Shown piece after piece: positions 42,776 through 53,043 of a stretch of DNA of 64,000 nt. The notes beneath the pieces are model-generated. The model ran no database searches, was not told the origin of the DNA, and saw nothing but the letters and a program-made list of their open reading frames with translations. Each line of letters opens with the position of its first letter. The first letter of the stretch is position 1. Both the position numbers and the translations under genes were made by a program. The DNA comes from Zunongwangia endophytica (lineage in GTDB: Bacteria; Bacteroidota; Bacteroidia; Flavobacteriales; Flavobacteriaceae): NCBI RefSeq assembly GCF_030409505.1, contig NZ_JAUFPZ010000002.1, forward strand, positions 3,974,501 through 4,038,500, given 5' to 3'.

Positions 42776-43243
42776 ATGAAAAAAGGAATTTTATTAATAG
42801 CAGCGGTGGGAACAATGTTCTTTACATCCTGCAAAGACAGTGGTAGTAATGCTTCAGAAAAAGTGAAGGCTGAAAATGTTGATGCAGCAGCAGCCAGAGA
42901 CTCTAAAGCAACTGTGTATCCTGAGTTATCTTTTGATGAAACTGAGTTTGATTTTGGAAACATACCACAGGGAGATCCAGTAGAACATGTATTTACCTTT
43001 ACCAATACTGGTCAAGCACCTTTAGTAATTACTAATGCGAAAAGTACTTGTGGATGTACAGTGCCAGATTATCACAAAAATGAATCTATCGAACCAGGAG
43101 AAACTGGTGAGGTTCTCGTAAAATATAATGGATCTGGTAGAGGACAAGTACAAAAAACAGTAACAATTTCTGCAAATACAGAAAACGGACAAGAGAAAAT
43201 TAAAATTAAAGCTTTTGTCGAAACCCCAGAAAACGCAAGCTAA
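42776..43243 (+). CDS. DUF1573-family lipoprotein
   Basis: A 155-residue lipoprotein: signal ending FFTSC (Cys19), a disordered Ser/Ala/Asp linker, then a DUF1573 domain (about 48-150), an immunoglobulin-like beta sandwich with FDFGNIPQGDPVEHVFTFTNTGQAPLVITNAKSTCGCTVPDY and the C-terminal KTVTISANTENGQEKIKIKAFV. The CGCT pair is a family feature. Function is unknown; these proteins are widespread in Bacteroidota envelopes. It sits between nusB (42 bases) and yajC (18 bases), a conserved arrangement in the group. Confidence 0.88.
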   Translation: MKKGILLIAAVGTMFFTSCKDSGSNASEKVKAENVDAAAARDSKATVYPELSFDETEFDFGNIPQGDPVEHVFTFTNTGQAPLVITNAKSTCGCTVPDYHKNESIEPGETGEVLVKYNGSGRGQVQKTVTISANTENGQEKIKIKAFVETPENAS

Positions 43244-43261
43244 AAGCGAGAATTACTATAT

Positions 43262-43570
43262 ATGGAGCAAATACAACAGTTTCTTCCTTTAATCTTAATG
43301 TTCGCGGTCGTGTATTTTTTTATGATACGCCCGCAAATGAAAAAGGCTAAACAGGAAAAGAATTTTATTAAAGAATTAAAAAGAGGAGATCGAATAGTTA
43401 CCAAAAGCGGTATGCACGGTAAAATTATCGATTTTAGTGATAAAAATAATGCGGTAATTATCGAAACTGGCGCAGGAAAAATCACTTTCGATAAATCTTC
43501 GATTTCAAATGAATTGAGCCAAAAGCTTAACGAGCCGGCTAAACCTGTAAAAGAAGAAAAGAAGAAATAA
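43262..43570 (+). CDS. yajC: Preprotein translocase accessory subunit YajC
   Basis: A 102-residue membrane protein with one N-terminal hydrophobic segment (about residues 6-22, FLPLILMFAVVYFFMIRPQ) and then a YajC domain: RPQMKKAKQEKNFIKELKRGDRIVTKSGMHGKIIDFSDKNNAVIIE. YajC associates with SecDF at the Sec translocon. Its C-terminus ends in a Lys/Glu-rich tail. It is the last gene of the nusB-DUF1573-yajC group; a bidirectional terminator follows. Confidence 0.93.
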   Translation: MEQIQQFLPLILMFAVVYFFMIRPQMKKAKQEKNFIKELKRGDRIVTKSGMHGKIIDFSDKNNAVIIETGAGKITFDKSSISNELSQKLNEPAKPVKEEKKK

Positions 43571-43591
43571 TTCAATTTATTTCGAATAAAT

Positions 43592-43628
43592 AAAAATCCC
43601 TTCAGGAATAATTCTGAAGGGATTTTTT
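43592..43628. terminator. Bidirectional terminator between yajC and pepT
   Basis: AAAAATCCCTTCAG (43592-43605) pairs with CTGAAGGGATTTTT (43614-43627), with T runs at both ends. Confidence 0.9.
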
Positions 43629-43684
43629 TATGCTGAAATTTCTTTAAAATGAATTTCTTAAAAACAGTGTCAAATTATCGAATC

Positions 43685-44920
43685 TTAATTTTTGGCATTA
43701 AGTTCGGCGATTTTTAAAATTACTTCAGTCGCTTTGACCATACTTTCTAATGGCACATATTCGTATTTTCCGTGGAAATTGTGACCGCCGGCAAAAATAT
43801 TAGGGCAGGGAAGTCCCATAAAGCTTAGCTGAGATCCATCAGTACCACCTCTTATTGGTTTTATGATTGGCTTTACTTCAACTTCTTCCATTGCTTGTTT
43901 CGCCAACTTTACGATATGCATCATCGGTTCAATCTTTTCACGCATATTGCGGTATTGATCTTTTACTTCAACATTAACGCAGTCACTTTCGTATTGTTTG
44001 CATATTTCTATACCTAGATCTGCAATTACTTTTTTACGTGCTTCGAAATGCTTTTTGTCGTGATCACGAATTATATAATGCAGAATCGTTTCTTCTACAT
44101 CACCTTTAATATTGCTAAGATGGAAAAATCCCTGTCTACCTTCAGTATGTTCGGGAGTTTCTAATCGTGGTAAGGAATTGATAAAATCCTGAGCGATATA
44201 CATGCTGTTTACCATTTTGTCTTTCGCATAACCGGGATGGACGCTCTTTCCTGAAATGGTAACTTTGGCGCTGGCAGCATTAAAATTTTCGTATTCTAAT
44301 TCACCAATCTGGCTTCCATCCATTGTATACGCCCAATCGGCTCCAAATTTTTTGACATCAAATTTATGTGCCCCTCGACCAATTTCTTCATCTGGAGTGA
44401 AACATACTTTTATAATGCCGTGTTCAATTTCAGGATGATCAATAAGATATTTCATCGCAGTCATAATTTCAGTAATTCCTGCTTTATCATCGGCTCCTAA
44501 AAGCGTGTTTCCGTCTGTAGTGATAATGGTTTGTCCTTCGTATTGCTTTAAATCCTCAAAGTATTCCGAAGAAAGAATAATATTTTTTTCAGCATTTAAA
44601 ATGATATCACCACCGTCGTAATTTTCTATAATCTGCGGATTGATATTTGCGCCGTTAAAATCTGGTGAAGTATCAAAATGAGAAACAAAACCTATAATTG
44701 GCGTTTCCTCCTCTATATTTTTAGCTAAAGTAGCCATAACATAAGCATTCTCGTCGATACTCACGTTTTGCATTCCCATTTCTTCTAGTTCTTTAGCCAA
44801 TTTATTGGCGAGAATCCATTGCTTCTCGGTGCTGGGAGTACTGTCACTTTCAGGGTCACTTTGTGTATCGATACTAATGTAGCTGATGAATCGATCTAAA
44901 ACTTCTTGTTTATTGATCAT
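43685..44920 (-). CDS. pepT: Peptidase T (tripeptide aminopeptidase, M20 family)
   Basis: A 411-residue dizinc aminopeptidase that removes N-terminal residues from tripeptides. Metal and catalytic motifs are visible: GFVSHFDTSPD, TTDGNTLLGADDKAGI, CFTPDEEIGRGAHKFDVKKFGADWAYTMDGS and PIIKPIRGGTDGSQLSFMGLPCPNIFAGGHNFHGKYEYVPLESM. The sequence keeps the full PepT length, including the dimerisation domain (about 200-310). Cytoplasmic, single gene. Confidence 0.96.
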   Translation of the reverse strand: MINKQEVLDRFISYISIDTQSDPESDSTPSTEKQWILANKLAKELEEMGMQNVSIDENAYVMATLAKNIEEETPIIGFVSHFDTSPDFNGANINPQIIENYDGGDIILNAEKNIILSSEYFEDLKQYEGQTIITTDGNTLLGADDKAGITEIMTAMKYLIDHPEIEHGIIKVCFTPDEEIGRGAHKFDVKKFGADWAYTMDGSQIGELEYENFNAASAKVTISGKSVHPGYAKDKMVNSMYIAQDFINSLPRLETPEHTEGRQGFFHLSNIKGDVEETILHYIIRDHDKKHFEARKKVIADLGIEICKQYESDCVNVEVKDQYRNMREKIEPMMHIVKLAKQAMEEVEVKPIIKPIRGGTDGSQLSFMGLPCPNIFAGGHNFHGKYEYVPLESMVKATEVILKIAELNAKN

Positions 44921-45135
44921 ATTTTTTGGTGTTAGTTGTCTAAAATTGGTTGATTTCTCGAAGTTATTCCTGAAATAAATTCTGAATAAACTCCTTAGGT
45001 ACTTATTGGTAAACTATTTTTTATTTCAAGGCTTGTCTCGAAACATCGAATTTCGATTATAGATTCAAAATTAGCGAATTGGCTATCGGGTGCAAAACCT
45101 TTTAAGATTTAGTGTGTTCATTTTTACAATTCATT

Positions 45136-45143
45136 TATTTTTG
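45136..45143 (+). promoter_or_regulatory. -7 promoter box (TATTTTTG) for pyrD
   Basis: TATTTTTGCAC ends 16 bases before the ATG at 45160, and it rules out the upstream start at 45112. Confidence 0.7.
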
Positions 45144-45159
45144 CACAAACCAGCCGTTT

Positions 45160-46188
45160 ATGTATAAGTCCTTAATTCGTCCGATTCTTTTTAAATACGA
45201 TCCAGAGACGATTCATCATTTCGCTTTCAACAGTATAAGAAACCTGAATAAAATTCCGGGTGTTTCTCCAATTTTAAAATCGAAATTCAGTAATAATGAT
45301 CCGCGTTTGGAGCGTGAAGTTTTTGGGTTGAAGTTTAAAAACCCTGTAGGATTGGCAGCGGGCTTTGATAAAGATGCGAAATTATACAAAGAATTATCGA
45401 ATCTTGGTTTTGGATTTGTAGAAGTGGGCACGGTAACTCCTAAACCACAACCCGGTAATGAGAAAAAAAGGATGTTCCGGTTAAAAGACGATCAGGCTAT
45501 TATCAACCGTATGGGTTTTAATAATGGCGGAGTTGAAGAAATGATTCAACGTCTTAAAAAGAATGCCGATGTACTTATTGGTGGAAATATTGGGAAGAAT
45601 AAAGTAACGCCAAACGAAAAAGCTGTTGAAGATTATAAGATTTGTTTTGAAGCCTTATTCGATTACGTAGATTATTTTGTAGTGAATGTTAGTTCGCCAA
45701 ATACACCTAATTTAAGAGCGCTACAGGATAAAGAACCATTAACGCACTTGCTTAAAACTTTAATGGATCTAAACATCGCTAAGCCAAAGCAAAAGCCAAT
45801 ATTGCTAAAAATTGCACCAGATCTTACCGATTCTCAGTTATTAGATATTATTGAAATTGTGCAGGAGACCAAAATCGACGGCGTTATTGCAACCAATACC
45901 ACCATAAGTCGCGAAGGATTAGTTTCTGAACATAAAGATGAAGCTGGTGGTTTAAGCGGAAAACCCTTAACCAAAAGATCAACAGAGGTGATTCGATTTC
46001 TTTCAGAGAAAAGCAATAAGTCTTTCCCTATTGTTGGTGTGGGTGGGATTCATAGCGCAGATGATGCTATCGAAAAGTTAGAAGCCGGGGCAAGTTTAGT
46101 ACAATTGTATACAGGATTTATTTATGAAGGACCTGCGCTAATCAAAGCCATTAATAAAAAGATCCTCGAAAAGTATCCAAAATCATAA
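45160..46188 (+). CDS. pyrD: Dihydroorotate dehydrogenase (quinone), class 2
   Basis: A 342-residue flavoprotein (FMN) that oxidises dihydroorotate to orotate for pyrimidine synthesis and passes electrons to membrane quinone. The N-terminal helices [62 protein letters not shown], the catalytic-Ser segment [26 protein letters not shown] and NTTISREGL, and SGKPL and VGVGGI near the C-terminus identify class 2. The start at 45160 is fixed by the promoter box; the N-terminal extension from 45112 is not transcribed from it. Confidence 0.95.
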   Translation: MYKSLIRPILFKYDPETIHHFAFNSIRNLNKIPGVSPILKSKFSNNDPRLEREVFGLKFKNPVGLAAGFDKDAKLYKELSNLGFGFVEVGTVTPKPQPGNEKKRMFRLKDDQAIINRMGFNNGGVEEMIQRLKKNADVLIGGNIGKNKVTPNEKAVEDYKICFEALFDYVDYFVVNVSSPNTPNLRALQDKEPLTHLLKTLMDLNIAKPKQKPILLKIAPDLTDSQLLDIIEIVQETKIDGVIATNTTISREGLVSEHKDEAGGLSGKPLTKRSTEVIRFLSEKSNKSFPIVGVGGIHSADDAIEKLEAGASLVQLYTGFIYEGPALIKAINKKILEKYPKS

Positions 46189-46225
46189 TTTTAAAAATTC
46201 TATTCAAGATTAAAATTAAAACCAT

Positions 46226-46840
46226 TTGCTAGAACAGCTTATACCTTTTTTTACGGCTACAATCTTACTAACCTTAGCACCCGGGCCAGATAATATTTAT
46301 GTGTTAGTGCAGGGCATGGTGAATGGTAAGAAACACGCAATCATCACGGCTTTGGGTTTGGTTTCAGGTGTATTAGTGCATACCACTTTGGTGGCCTTTG
46401 GAGTTTCAGCAATTATTAAGCAATCGGAAAGCATATTCTTAATTATTAAATGTTTTGGCGCTGCATATTTGTTTTACCTCGCCTATAAAGTTTTTAAAAG
46501 CGATCCAAATATTGCTTTTTCTGCGGAAGGAATTCAGCAAAAAAGTCTGTTTGCTTTATATCGACAGGGATTTATAATGAATGTGCTAAATCCTAAAATT
46601 ACGATTTTCTTTTTAGCATTACTACCGGGATTTTTGTGGGAACCAGAAGGGAACACGGTAATTCAATTCTATATTTTGGGATTACTTTTTATGCTTCAGG
46701 GATTTTTGATTTTTGTATTAGTAGCGATTTTAGCCGGAAGCATTTCACGATATCTTCAAAAACATCAAAATGCGGGGGTCGTTTTAAAATGGACTCAGAT
46801 CGTGGTTTTTATCGGAATAGGGATTTTTATTCTTCTGTAG
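46226..46840 (+). CDS. LysE/RhtB-family amino-acid exporter
   Basis: A 204-residue inner-membrane protein with about six hydrophobic segments. It begins with the LysE-family N-terminus TATILLTLAPGPDNIYVLVQGMVNGKKHAIITALGLVSGVLVH, including the APGP motif. Members export lysine, threonine or homoserine lactones; the substrate is unknown. The start codon seems to be TTG at 46226, which fits the family's N-terminus; no ATG is available nearby. It is 37 bases after pyrD, on the same strand. Confidence 0.88.
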   Translation: MLEQLIPFFTATILLTLAPGPDNIYVLVQGMVNGKKHAIITALGLVSGVLVHTTLVAFGVSAIIKQSESIFLIIKCFGAAYLFYLAYKVFKSDPNIAFSAEGIQQKSLFALYRQGFIMNVLNPKITIFFLALLPGFLWEPEGNTVIQFYILGLLFMLQGFLIFVLVAILAGSISRYLQKHQNAGVVLKWTQIVVFIGIGIFILL

Positions 46841-46936
46841 TTAATATTCCATTTTTATTGAAAAGAGTATTTCAATATTCACATCATTTTAATATTTCTG
46901 AATAAGATTTAGATTTCGTAATCAAAATCTAAAAGG

Positions 46937-46944
46937 TATCTTTG
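46937..46944 (+). promoter_or_regulatory. -7 promoter box (TATCTTTG) for HMG-CoA lyase
   Basis: The box ends only 5 bases before the ATG at 46950, so the mRNA is probably leaderless. Confidence 0.55.
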
Positions 46945-46949
46945 GGAAT

Positions 46950-47813
46950 ATGGGAGAGATTAAACTTATCGAATGTCCTAGAGATGCAATGCAGGGAATT
47001 AAAGAATTTATTCCTACGGAAGCTAAAGCAAGGTACATCCAATCCTTATTACAGTGCGGTTTTGATACCATCGACTTTGGTAGTTTTGTTTCTCCAAAAG
47101 CTATTCCGCAGATGCGAGATACTGCAGAGGTGCTTTCTAAGCTTGATCTTAGTAGAACCCAAAGTAAATTATTGGCTATCGTTGCGAATACTCGCGGAGC
47201 TGAAGATGCTTCTCAATTTCCTGAAATAGATTACCTAGGATATCCATTTTCAATTTCAGAAAATTTCCAAATGCGTAATACGCATAAAACCATCGAGGAG
47301 TCTGTTGATATTCTAAAAGAAATATTAGATGTTGCAGCGAGGTCTAACAAAGAAGTTGTGGCATATTTATCTATGGGATTTGGAAATCCTTACGGTGATC
47401 CCTGGAATGTGGATATTGTGGGAGAATGGACCGAGCGACTTTCGAATATGGGCGTAAAGATATTGTCGCTTTCGGATACGGTGGGAACTTCAACAGCAGA
47501 TGTGATTAGTTATCTTTTTTCAGAATTGATTCCGAAATTTCCTAATATTGAGTTTGGTGCGCATTTGCATACAACACCAAGCACCTGGTTTGAGAAAGTT
47601 GATGCTGCCTTTACTTCAGGTTGCTATCGTTTTGATGGAGCGATACAGGGATTTGGCGGATGCCCAATGGCAAAAGACGAACTTACCGGTAATATGCCTA
47701 CCGAAAAAATGGTTTCCTACTTCAACACAAAAAAGCAAAATTCAAATATCAGAATGGGTAGTTTTGAGGCTTCTTTTAATAAGGCTACAGAAATTTTCAG
47801 TAAATATCAATAA
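46950..47813 (+). CDS. Hydroxymethylglutaryl-CoA lyase
   Basis: A 287-residue HMGL-like enzyme that cleaves HMG-CoA to acetyl-CoA and acetoacetate, the last step of leucine breakdown. The N-terminus IKLIECPRDAMQGIKEFIPTEAKARYIQSLLQCGFDTIDFGSFVSPKAIPQM, then SLSDTVGTSTADVISYLF and GAHLHTTPSTWFEKVDAAFTSGCYRFDGAIQGFGGCPMAKDELTGNMPTEKM, give the family pattern, including the GGCPMA catalytic-Cys loop. The family N-terminus begins directly at residue 1, and the -7 box sits just upstream, so a leaderless transcript is likely. Together with the leucine-type dehydrogenase, leucine catabolism is plausible. Confidence 0.9.
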   Translation: MGEIKLIECPRDAMQGIKEFIPTEAKARYIQSLLQCGFDTIDFGSFVSPKAIPQMRDTAEVLSKLDLSRTQSKLLAIVANTRGAEDASQFPEIDYLGYPFSISENFQMRNTHKTIEESVDILKEILDVAARSNKEVVAYLSMGFGNPYGDPWNVDIVGEWTERLSNMGVKILSLSDTVGTSTADVISYLFSELIPKFPNIEFGAHLHTTPSTWFEKVDAAFTSGCYRFDGAIQGFGGCPMAKDELTGNMPTEKMVSYFNTKKQNSNIRMGSFEASFNKATEIFSKYQ

Positions 47814-47867
47814 TGATATTTTAACTTTTCTTCTTATCATTGCCATCTTCAATTTATAATTTCTGTT

Positions 47868-49757
47868 TTGAAAATCAGTTTCTTAGGAATTTTCCTACTT
47901 TTTATCAATTTTTCTTCTTTAGCGCAGTCTGATTATTCTAATCAGATGAAAGCAGATTCAGTATTGTATTATCTGGAGCAAGCTAATAAATCTTTATTTA
48001 ATGATTTCGATGAGGCGATTGTCGGTCTAAAAAAGTGTGATGAGTTTGTAAAAGATCTTGATGATCCTAAACTTAAGGCAGAAATTATTCGAAAGTGGGC
48101 TATCGCGTATTACGTGAAAGGAGTTTATTATAAGTCTCTAAAAGATTTTTTAAAGGCTGAAAAAATATACAGATCGATAGATGACTATGAAGGTATCGGA
48201 AAATGTTTAAATGGTCTTGGCCTTATCCAGCAAGGTATGGAGCGACACAATATTGCCATTGAATATTTTCGCCAGGCAATTGAATATTACAATCAATCTG
48301 AAAATAAATACGCAGCCGCACCGGCGGTGATCAATATCGGTGTATCTAAATTACAATTGGGGCATTTGGATGATGCCAAGGCAGTTCTGGATAGTGCGCT
48401 AATTATGTCTAGAGCAGCAAATAGAAAAGATATTGAACACTTAACGATGAATCACCTGGGAGATTTAGCGTATCAAAAGGAAGAAATTTCTACCGCAATA
48501 AATTACTTCGATAGTGTATTGAATGATAAATCTGCACCAAATAACTGGGAGAAATCTTTCGCATTTTTCGGTTTAGCAGAGAGTTACTTTTATTTGGGGA
48601 ATTTGGCTAAAGCTGAAAGAAATGCACTTGAAGCTTTAAATTTTGCTGAAATAAACGATTCGTTTTATGAGTTAGAAAAAATTACAGGAATTCTTTTCAA
48701 TATCTACGAGCAAAAAGGAGAATCAAATAAAGCGTTACAATATTCGAAACAGCATAATATTTATGGGGATTCGCTATACAATCAAAAGCGTTTAAGATCT
48801 ATCGATCTTCTTAATTTGGAAAGTAAAGAAGAGGATAATCGTAGGTTGCGATTGGAAAGAATGGAGAAGGATAGACAACTTTCCCGTAATAAATTAATCA
48901 TTGCTATTCTACTTGGCGTTGGTGTTGTGCTGAAGGTTATTTTATTTTTCAGGATAAAAACGTATCGACAAAAAGAGAAATTTAGAAAAACAGTAGAAGA
49001 GAAGAACGAATTAATCGTTCAGAAAAACGAATTAATTACAGAACGTAATAAAGAGCTGGCCAATCTTAATAAAAGCAAGGATCGATTATTTTCAATCTTG
49101 TCTCATGATTTAAAGTCGCCTATTGGTTCTATTCAGAAATTGCTTGAACTTATTAAAATAGGCGAATTCTCTGAGAAAGAACAAGCAGAGCTGCTTGACG
49201 AAATGCTTAAACAGGTATCGGCAACCTCTACCATGCTGCAAAATTTATTGCAATGGGCTAATTCGCAATTAGAAGGTTCTAAAATGCATTTGGAAGAAGT
49301 GGTGCTACCAAAAAGAGTGCGAGAAATTATGGAAGCTCATTATTTGGTAGCGAAATCCAAAGACATTCAGATAAAACACGATATACCGGCGAGTTTAAGT
49401 GCTATTATTGTTGACAAAGGTCATTTATCTATCATACTTCATAATTTAGTAAGTAACGCCATAAAATTCACACATCAGCATAAAGAAATTAAAATCCATT
49501 ACGAGGAGGATGAAGAGTTTGTTTATTTTAAAATAAAAGATGGTGGCGAGGGGATTTCTGAAGAGCGAATAGCGCAAATACAAAATTTTAATACCCAGTT
49601 AATGTCTGAATTAGGCACAAATATGGAAACCGGAACGGGTATTGGGTTGCTATTAGTAAAGCAATTTTTAGAAATGAATAATGCAACTCTCGATATTAAA
49701 AGCTATACCAATGAGGGGTCAGAATTTATTATTCGTTTCAGAAAAAAGACAGATTAA
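47868..49757 (+). CDS. Sensor histidine kinase with N-terminal TPR region
   Basis: A 629-residue membrane sensor. A signal peptide (about 1-19, ending LAQ) precedes TPR repeats in the periplasm (about 60-300, with KCLNGLGLIQQGMERHNIAIEYFRQA and NIGVSKLQLGHLDDAKAVL), then one transmembrane helix (about 343-362, NKLIIAILLGVGVVLKVILFF), a coiled coil (EKNELIVQKNELITERNKELANL), a HisKA domain with ILSHDLKSPIGS, the N-box LSIILHNLVSNAIKFT and G-boxes KDGGEGI and GTGIGLLLVKQ. No receiver domain and no response-regulator gene are adjacent. The start is TTG, which gives the signal peptide. Confidence 0.9.
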   Translation: MKISFLGIFLLFINFSSLAQSDYSNQMKADSVLYYLEQANKSLFNDFDEAIVGLKKCDEFVKDLDDPKLKAEIIRKWAIAYYVKGVYYKSLKDFLKAEKIYRSIDDYEGIGKCLNGLGLIQQGMERHNIAIEYFRQAIEYYNQSENKYAAAPAVINIGVSKLQLGHLDDAKAVLDSALIMSRAANRKDIEHLTMNHLGDLAYQKEEISTAINYFDSVLNDKSAPNNWEKSFAFFGLAESYFYLGNLAKAERNALEALNFAEINDSFYELEKITGILFNIYEQKGESNKALQYSKQHNIYGDSLYNQKRLRSIDLLNLESKEEDNRRLRLERMEKDRQLSRNKLIIAILLGVGVVLKVILFFRIKTYRQKEKFRKTVEEKNELIVQKNELITERNKELANLNKSKDRLFSILSHDLKSPIGSIQKLLELIKIGEFSEKEQAELLDEMLKQVSATSTMLQNLLQWANSQLEGSKMHLEEVVLPKRVREIMEAHYLVAKSKDIQIKHDIPASLSAIIVDKGHLSIILHNLVSNAIKFTHQHKEIKIHYEEDEEFVYFKIKDGGEGISEERIAQIQNFNTQLMSELGTNMETGTGIGLLLVKQFLEMNNATLDIKSYTNEGSEFIIRFRKKTD

Positions 49758-49793
49758 TGATTTATTCACTTTAGCCTAATGCATTCTGCCTAA

Positions 49794-51305
<1,512 letters not shown>

Positions 51306-51326
51306 GTTTTTTTATTATTAGATATA

Positions 51327-51354
51327 AAAAAAGCCCGCAATTGCGGGCTTTTTT
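51327..51354. terminator. Bidirectional terminator between guaB and the OmpH gene
   Basis: AAAAAAGCCCGCAA and TTGCGGGCTTTTTT form a 28-base perfect palindrome with A/T runs on both sides. Confidence 0.92.
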
Positions 51355-51373
51355 GTTTTATTCCTGCAAAATT

Positions 51374-51931
51374 TTAGTTTGAATTTGCATTATTACTATC
51401 TGCAGAAGGTTGCGTAGTATTTACTTCTTCTATCGATATTCCTAATTTTTCCATTACTTTTTCGGTAATATCACTTCCTTGTTGTGAGTATGCTAAAGCA
51501 CCACCGCCGGCATGGAAGATTTGTGTGTAACCTTCTTCGTTAATCACTTCTTGCATTACAGCGTCGATCTTTTTGTATAATGGTTGGGTAAGTTCATTAC
51601 GCTTCATTTGCATCATTACCTGTGAGCGTTGGCGAAATTGTTTAATTTCGTTCTCTAAACCAAGTATTTGATTTTCACGTTGTTTTTTAACGTCTTCAGT
51701 AAAAACAGCCGTGCTATCCTGATAATTCTTTATAAGGCCTTCGTAAGATTGTATCGCATTTTCAACATCGGTCTGTAAAGACTCGTTATATGCTTTAACT
51801 CCGTTATTTATATCATTGATTTCAGGCATTTTAGATATAATATATTCTGCATCTATAGTGCCTATTTTACTCTGTGCGTTAGCGGCTATTGCTAAAAATA
51901 AAAATGTAATTAATACGCTAAATTTCTTCAT
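51374..51931 (-). CDS. OmpH/Skp-family periplasmic chaperone
   Basis: A 185-residue secreted protein: signal peptide (1-19, ending ANAQ), then SKIGTIDAEYIISKMPEINDI, the OmpH-type start, and a long, highly charged helical hairpin (about 45-140, with ENAIQSYEGLIKN..KKQRENQILGLENEIKQFRQRSQVMMQMKRNELTQPLYKKI), ending YTQIFHAGGGALAYSQQGSDIT. Skp/OmpH chaperones hold outer-membrane proteins in the periplasm. The C-terminal tail (TQPSADSNNANSN) is disordered. Confidence 0.9.
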   Translation of the reverse strand: MKKFSVLITFLFLAIAANAQSKIGTIDAEYIISKMPEINDINNGVKAYNESLQTDVENAIQSYEGLIKNYQDSTAVFTEDVKKQRENQILGLENEIKQFRQRSQVMMQMKRNELTQPLYKKIDAVMQEVINEEGYTQIFHAGGGALAYSQQGSDITEKVMEKLGISIEEVNTTQPSADSNNANSN

Positions 51932-51951
51932 TTTTTGTCTCTTGTTTTGCG

Positions 51952-51959
51952 CAAATATA
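51952..51959 (-). promoter_or_regulatory. -7 promoter box (TATATTTG) for the OmpH gene
   Basis: Minus-strand TATATTTGCG, 20 bases upstream of the start at 51931. Confidence 0.65.
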
Positions 51960-52108
51960 ATAGGGAGTAGTAATAAAACATAGAAATTTTTGCGAAAATG
52001 GTACTTTGTGTTACTTCAAATTAGTTTCACTTCAGATTATATTCAGTAAAAAACAAGCACTGCTTGATAATCAGTAATGTTATATCTTGCAGAACCTCTA
52101 GGAATTCT

Positions 52109-52116
52109 TATTTTTG
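52109..52116 (+). promoter_or_regulatory. -7 promoter box (TATTTTTG) for the SurA-like operon
   Basis: TATTTTTGC lies 66 bases before the first gene's TTG start at 52183; it is the only good match in this gap. Confidence 0.55.
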
Positions 52117-52182
52117 CTCCACTTAATAAGAAATTTCAGAAAAAAACGTTTTTACTGAAGTTGAAAGAATTGTTTACCTGGT

Positions 52183-53043
52183 TTGAAAATAGTATTTAAA
52201 GCAATTTTTATAAGCTTTATATTGGTTTTGGTGATTTCTTGTGATCTTTTTAAATCTCAGGATGACCGAAAGGTAGTGGTGCGGGTAAATAATTCTTATT
52301 TGTATGAAGAAGATATAGCAGATCTTGTAGGCGATGGGATATCTAAAGAAGATAGCTCGATTATCGTAAACGGTTATATAAATCGTTGGGCAACACAGCA
52401 ATTGCTTATAGATAGGGCTAAATTAAATCTCCCTGAGGAAAAGCAGCGCGAGTTTAATGATTTAGTAGAGAATTATAGAAATGAGTTGTATACCAATGCG
52501 TACACCGATGCTATAGTTTCACAAGAATTAGATTCTGTCTTTAATGATTCGGTAATTTCAGACTATTATTTAGAGCATAAAGAAACCTTTAAATTAAGTC
52601 AGGATCTCGTTAAATTGCGATATATAAATTTAGAGGCGAATAATACGAATCTTGATAAAATTAAAAAGTGGTTTGTTCGTTTTAAAGAAGAGGATAAAAA
52701 GAAGTTGCAGGAAAATGCACTTCAGTTTAAAAATTATTCGTTTAATGATTCTGTTTGGGTAAAAACCTTAACTGTTTACGACAAGATCGTGCCATTAAGT
52801 GTAGGAGATCGAGCGAAATTACTGCAGCAAGACAAATACATAGAATTAAAGGATTCACTAGAAACGTATTTAATCTATGTGAACGAAGCGCTTAAGAAAA
52901 ATGACGAAGCGCCGTTAGAATATGCAAGACGAACCGTGGAACAGATTTTGCTTAATAAGCAAAAGTTGGAGTTGGTTAAGCAATTGGAAAAGGATATTAC
53001 TAAAGATGCAATTAAAAACAATCAATTTGAGATTTACAATTAA
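52183..53043 (+). CDS. SurA-like lipoprotein with a degenerate parvulin domain
   Basis: A 286-residue lipoprotein with a TTG start, signal ending LVISC (Cys20), and a SurA-type N-terminal helical region (VVVRVNNSYLYEEDIADLVGD..SIIVNGYINRWATQQLLIDRA). The segment VKLRYINLEANN resembles the first strand of a parvulin domain, but the rotamase motifs are otherwise hard to see, so the domain seems degenerate. The last 38 bases overlap the start of the next gene. Function as a periplasmic folding factor is inferred from the neighbour. Confidence 0.75.
   Translation: MKIVFKAIFISFILVLVISCDLFKSQDDRKVVVRVNNSYLYEEDIADLVGDGISKEDSSIIVNGYINRWATQQLLIDRAKLNLPEEKQREFNDLVENYRNELYTNAYTDAIVSQELDSVFNDSVISDYYLEHKETFKLSQDLVKLRYINLEANNTNLDKIKKWFVRFKEEDKKKLQENALQFKNYSFNDSVWVKTLTVYDKIVPLSVGDRAKLLQQDKYIELKDSLETYLIYVNEALKKNDEAPLEYARRTVEQILLNKQKLELVKQLEKDITKDAIKNNQFEIYN

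Noticed and set aside
46942..47229. 95-codon ORF overlapping HMG-CoA lyase
   Set aside because: Another frame of a clearly coding region.
52922..53005. Long start of the SurA-like protein
   Set aside because: It would hide the signal peptide and overlap the previous gene by 122 bases.
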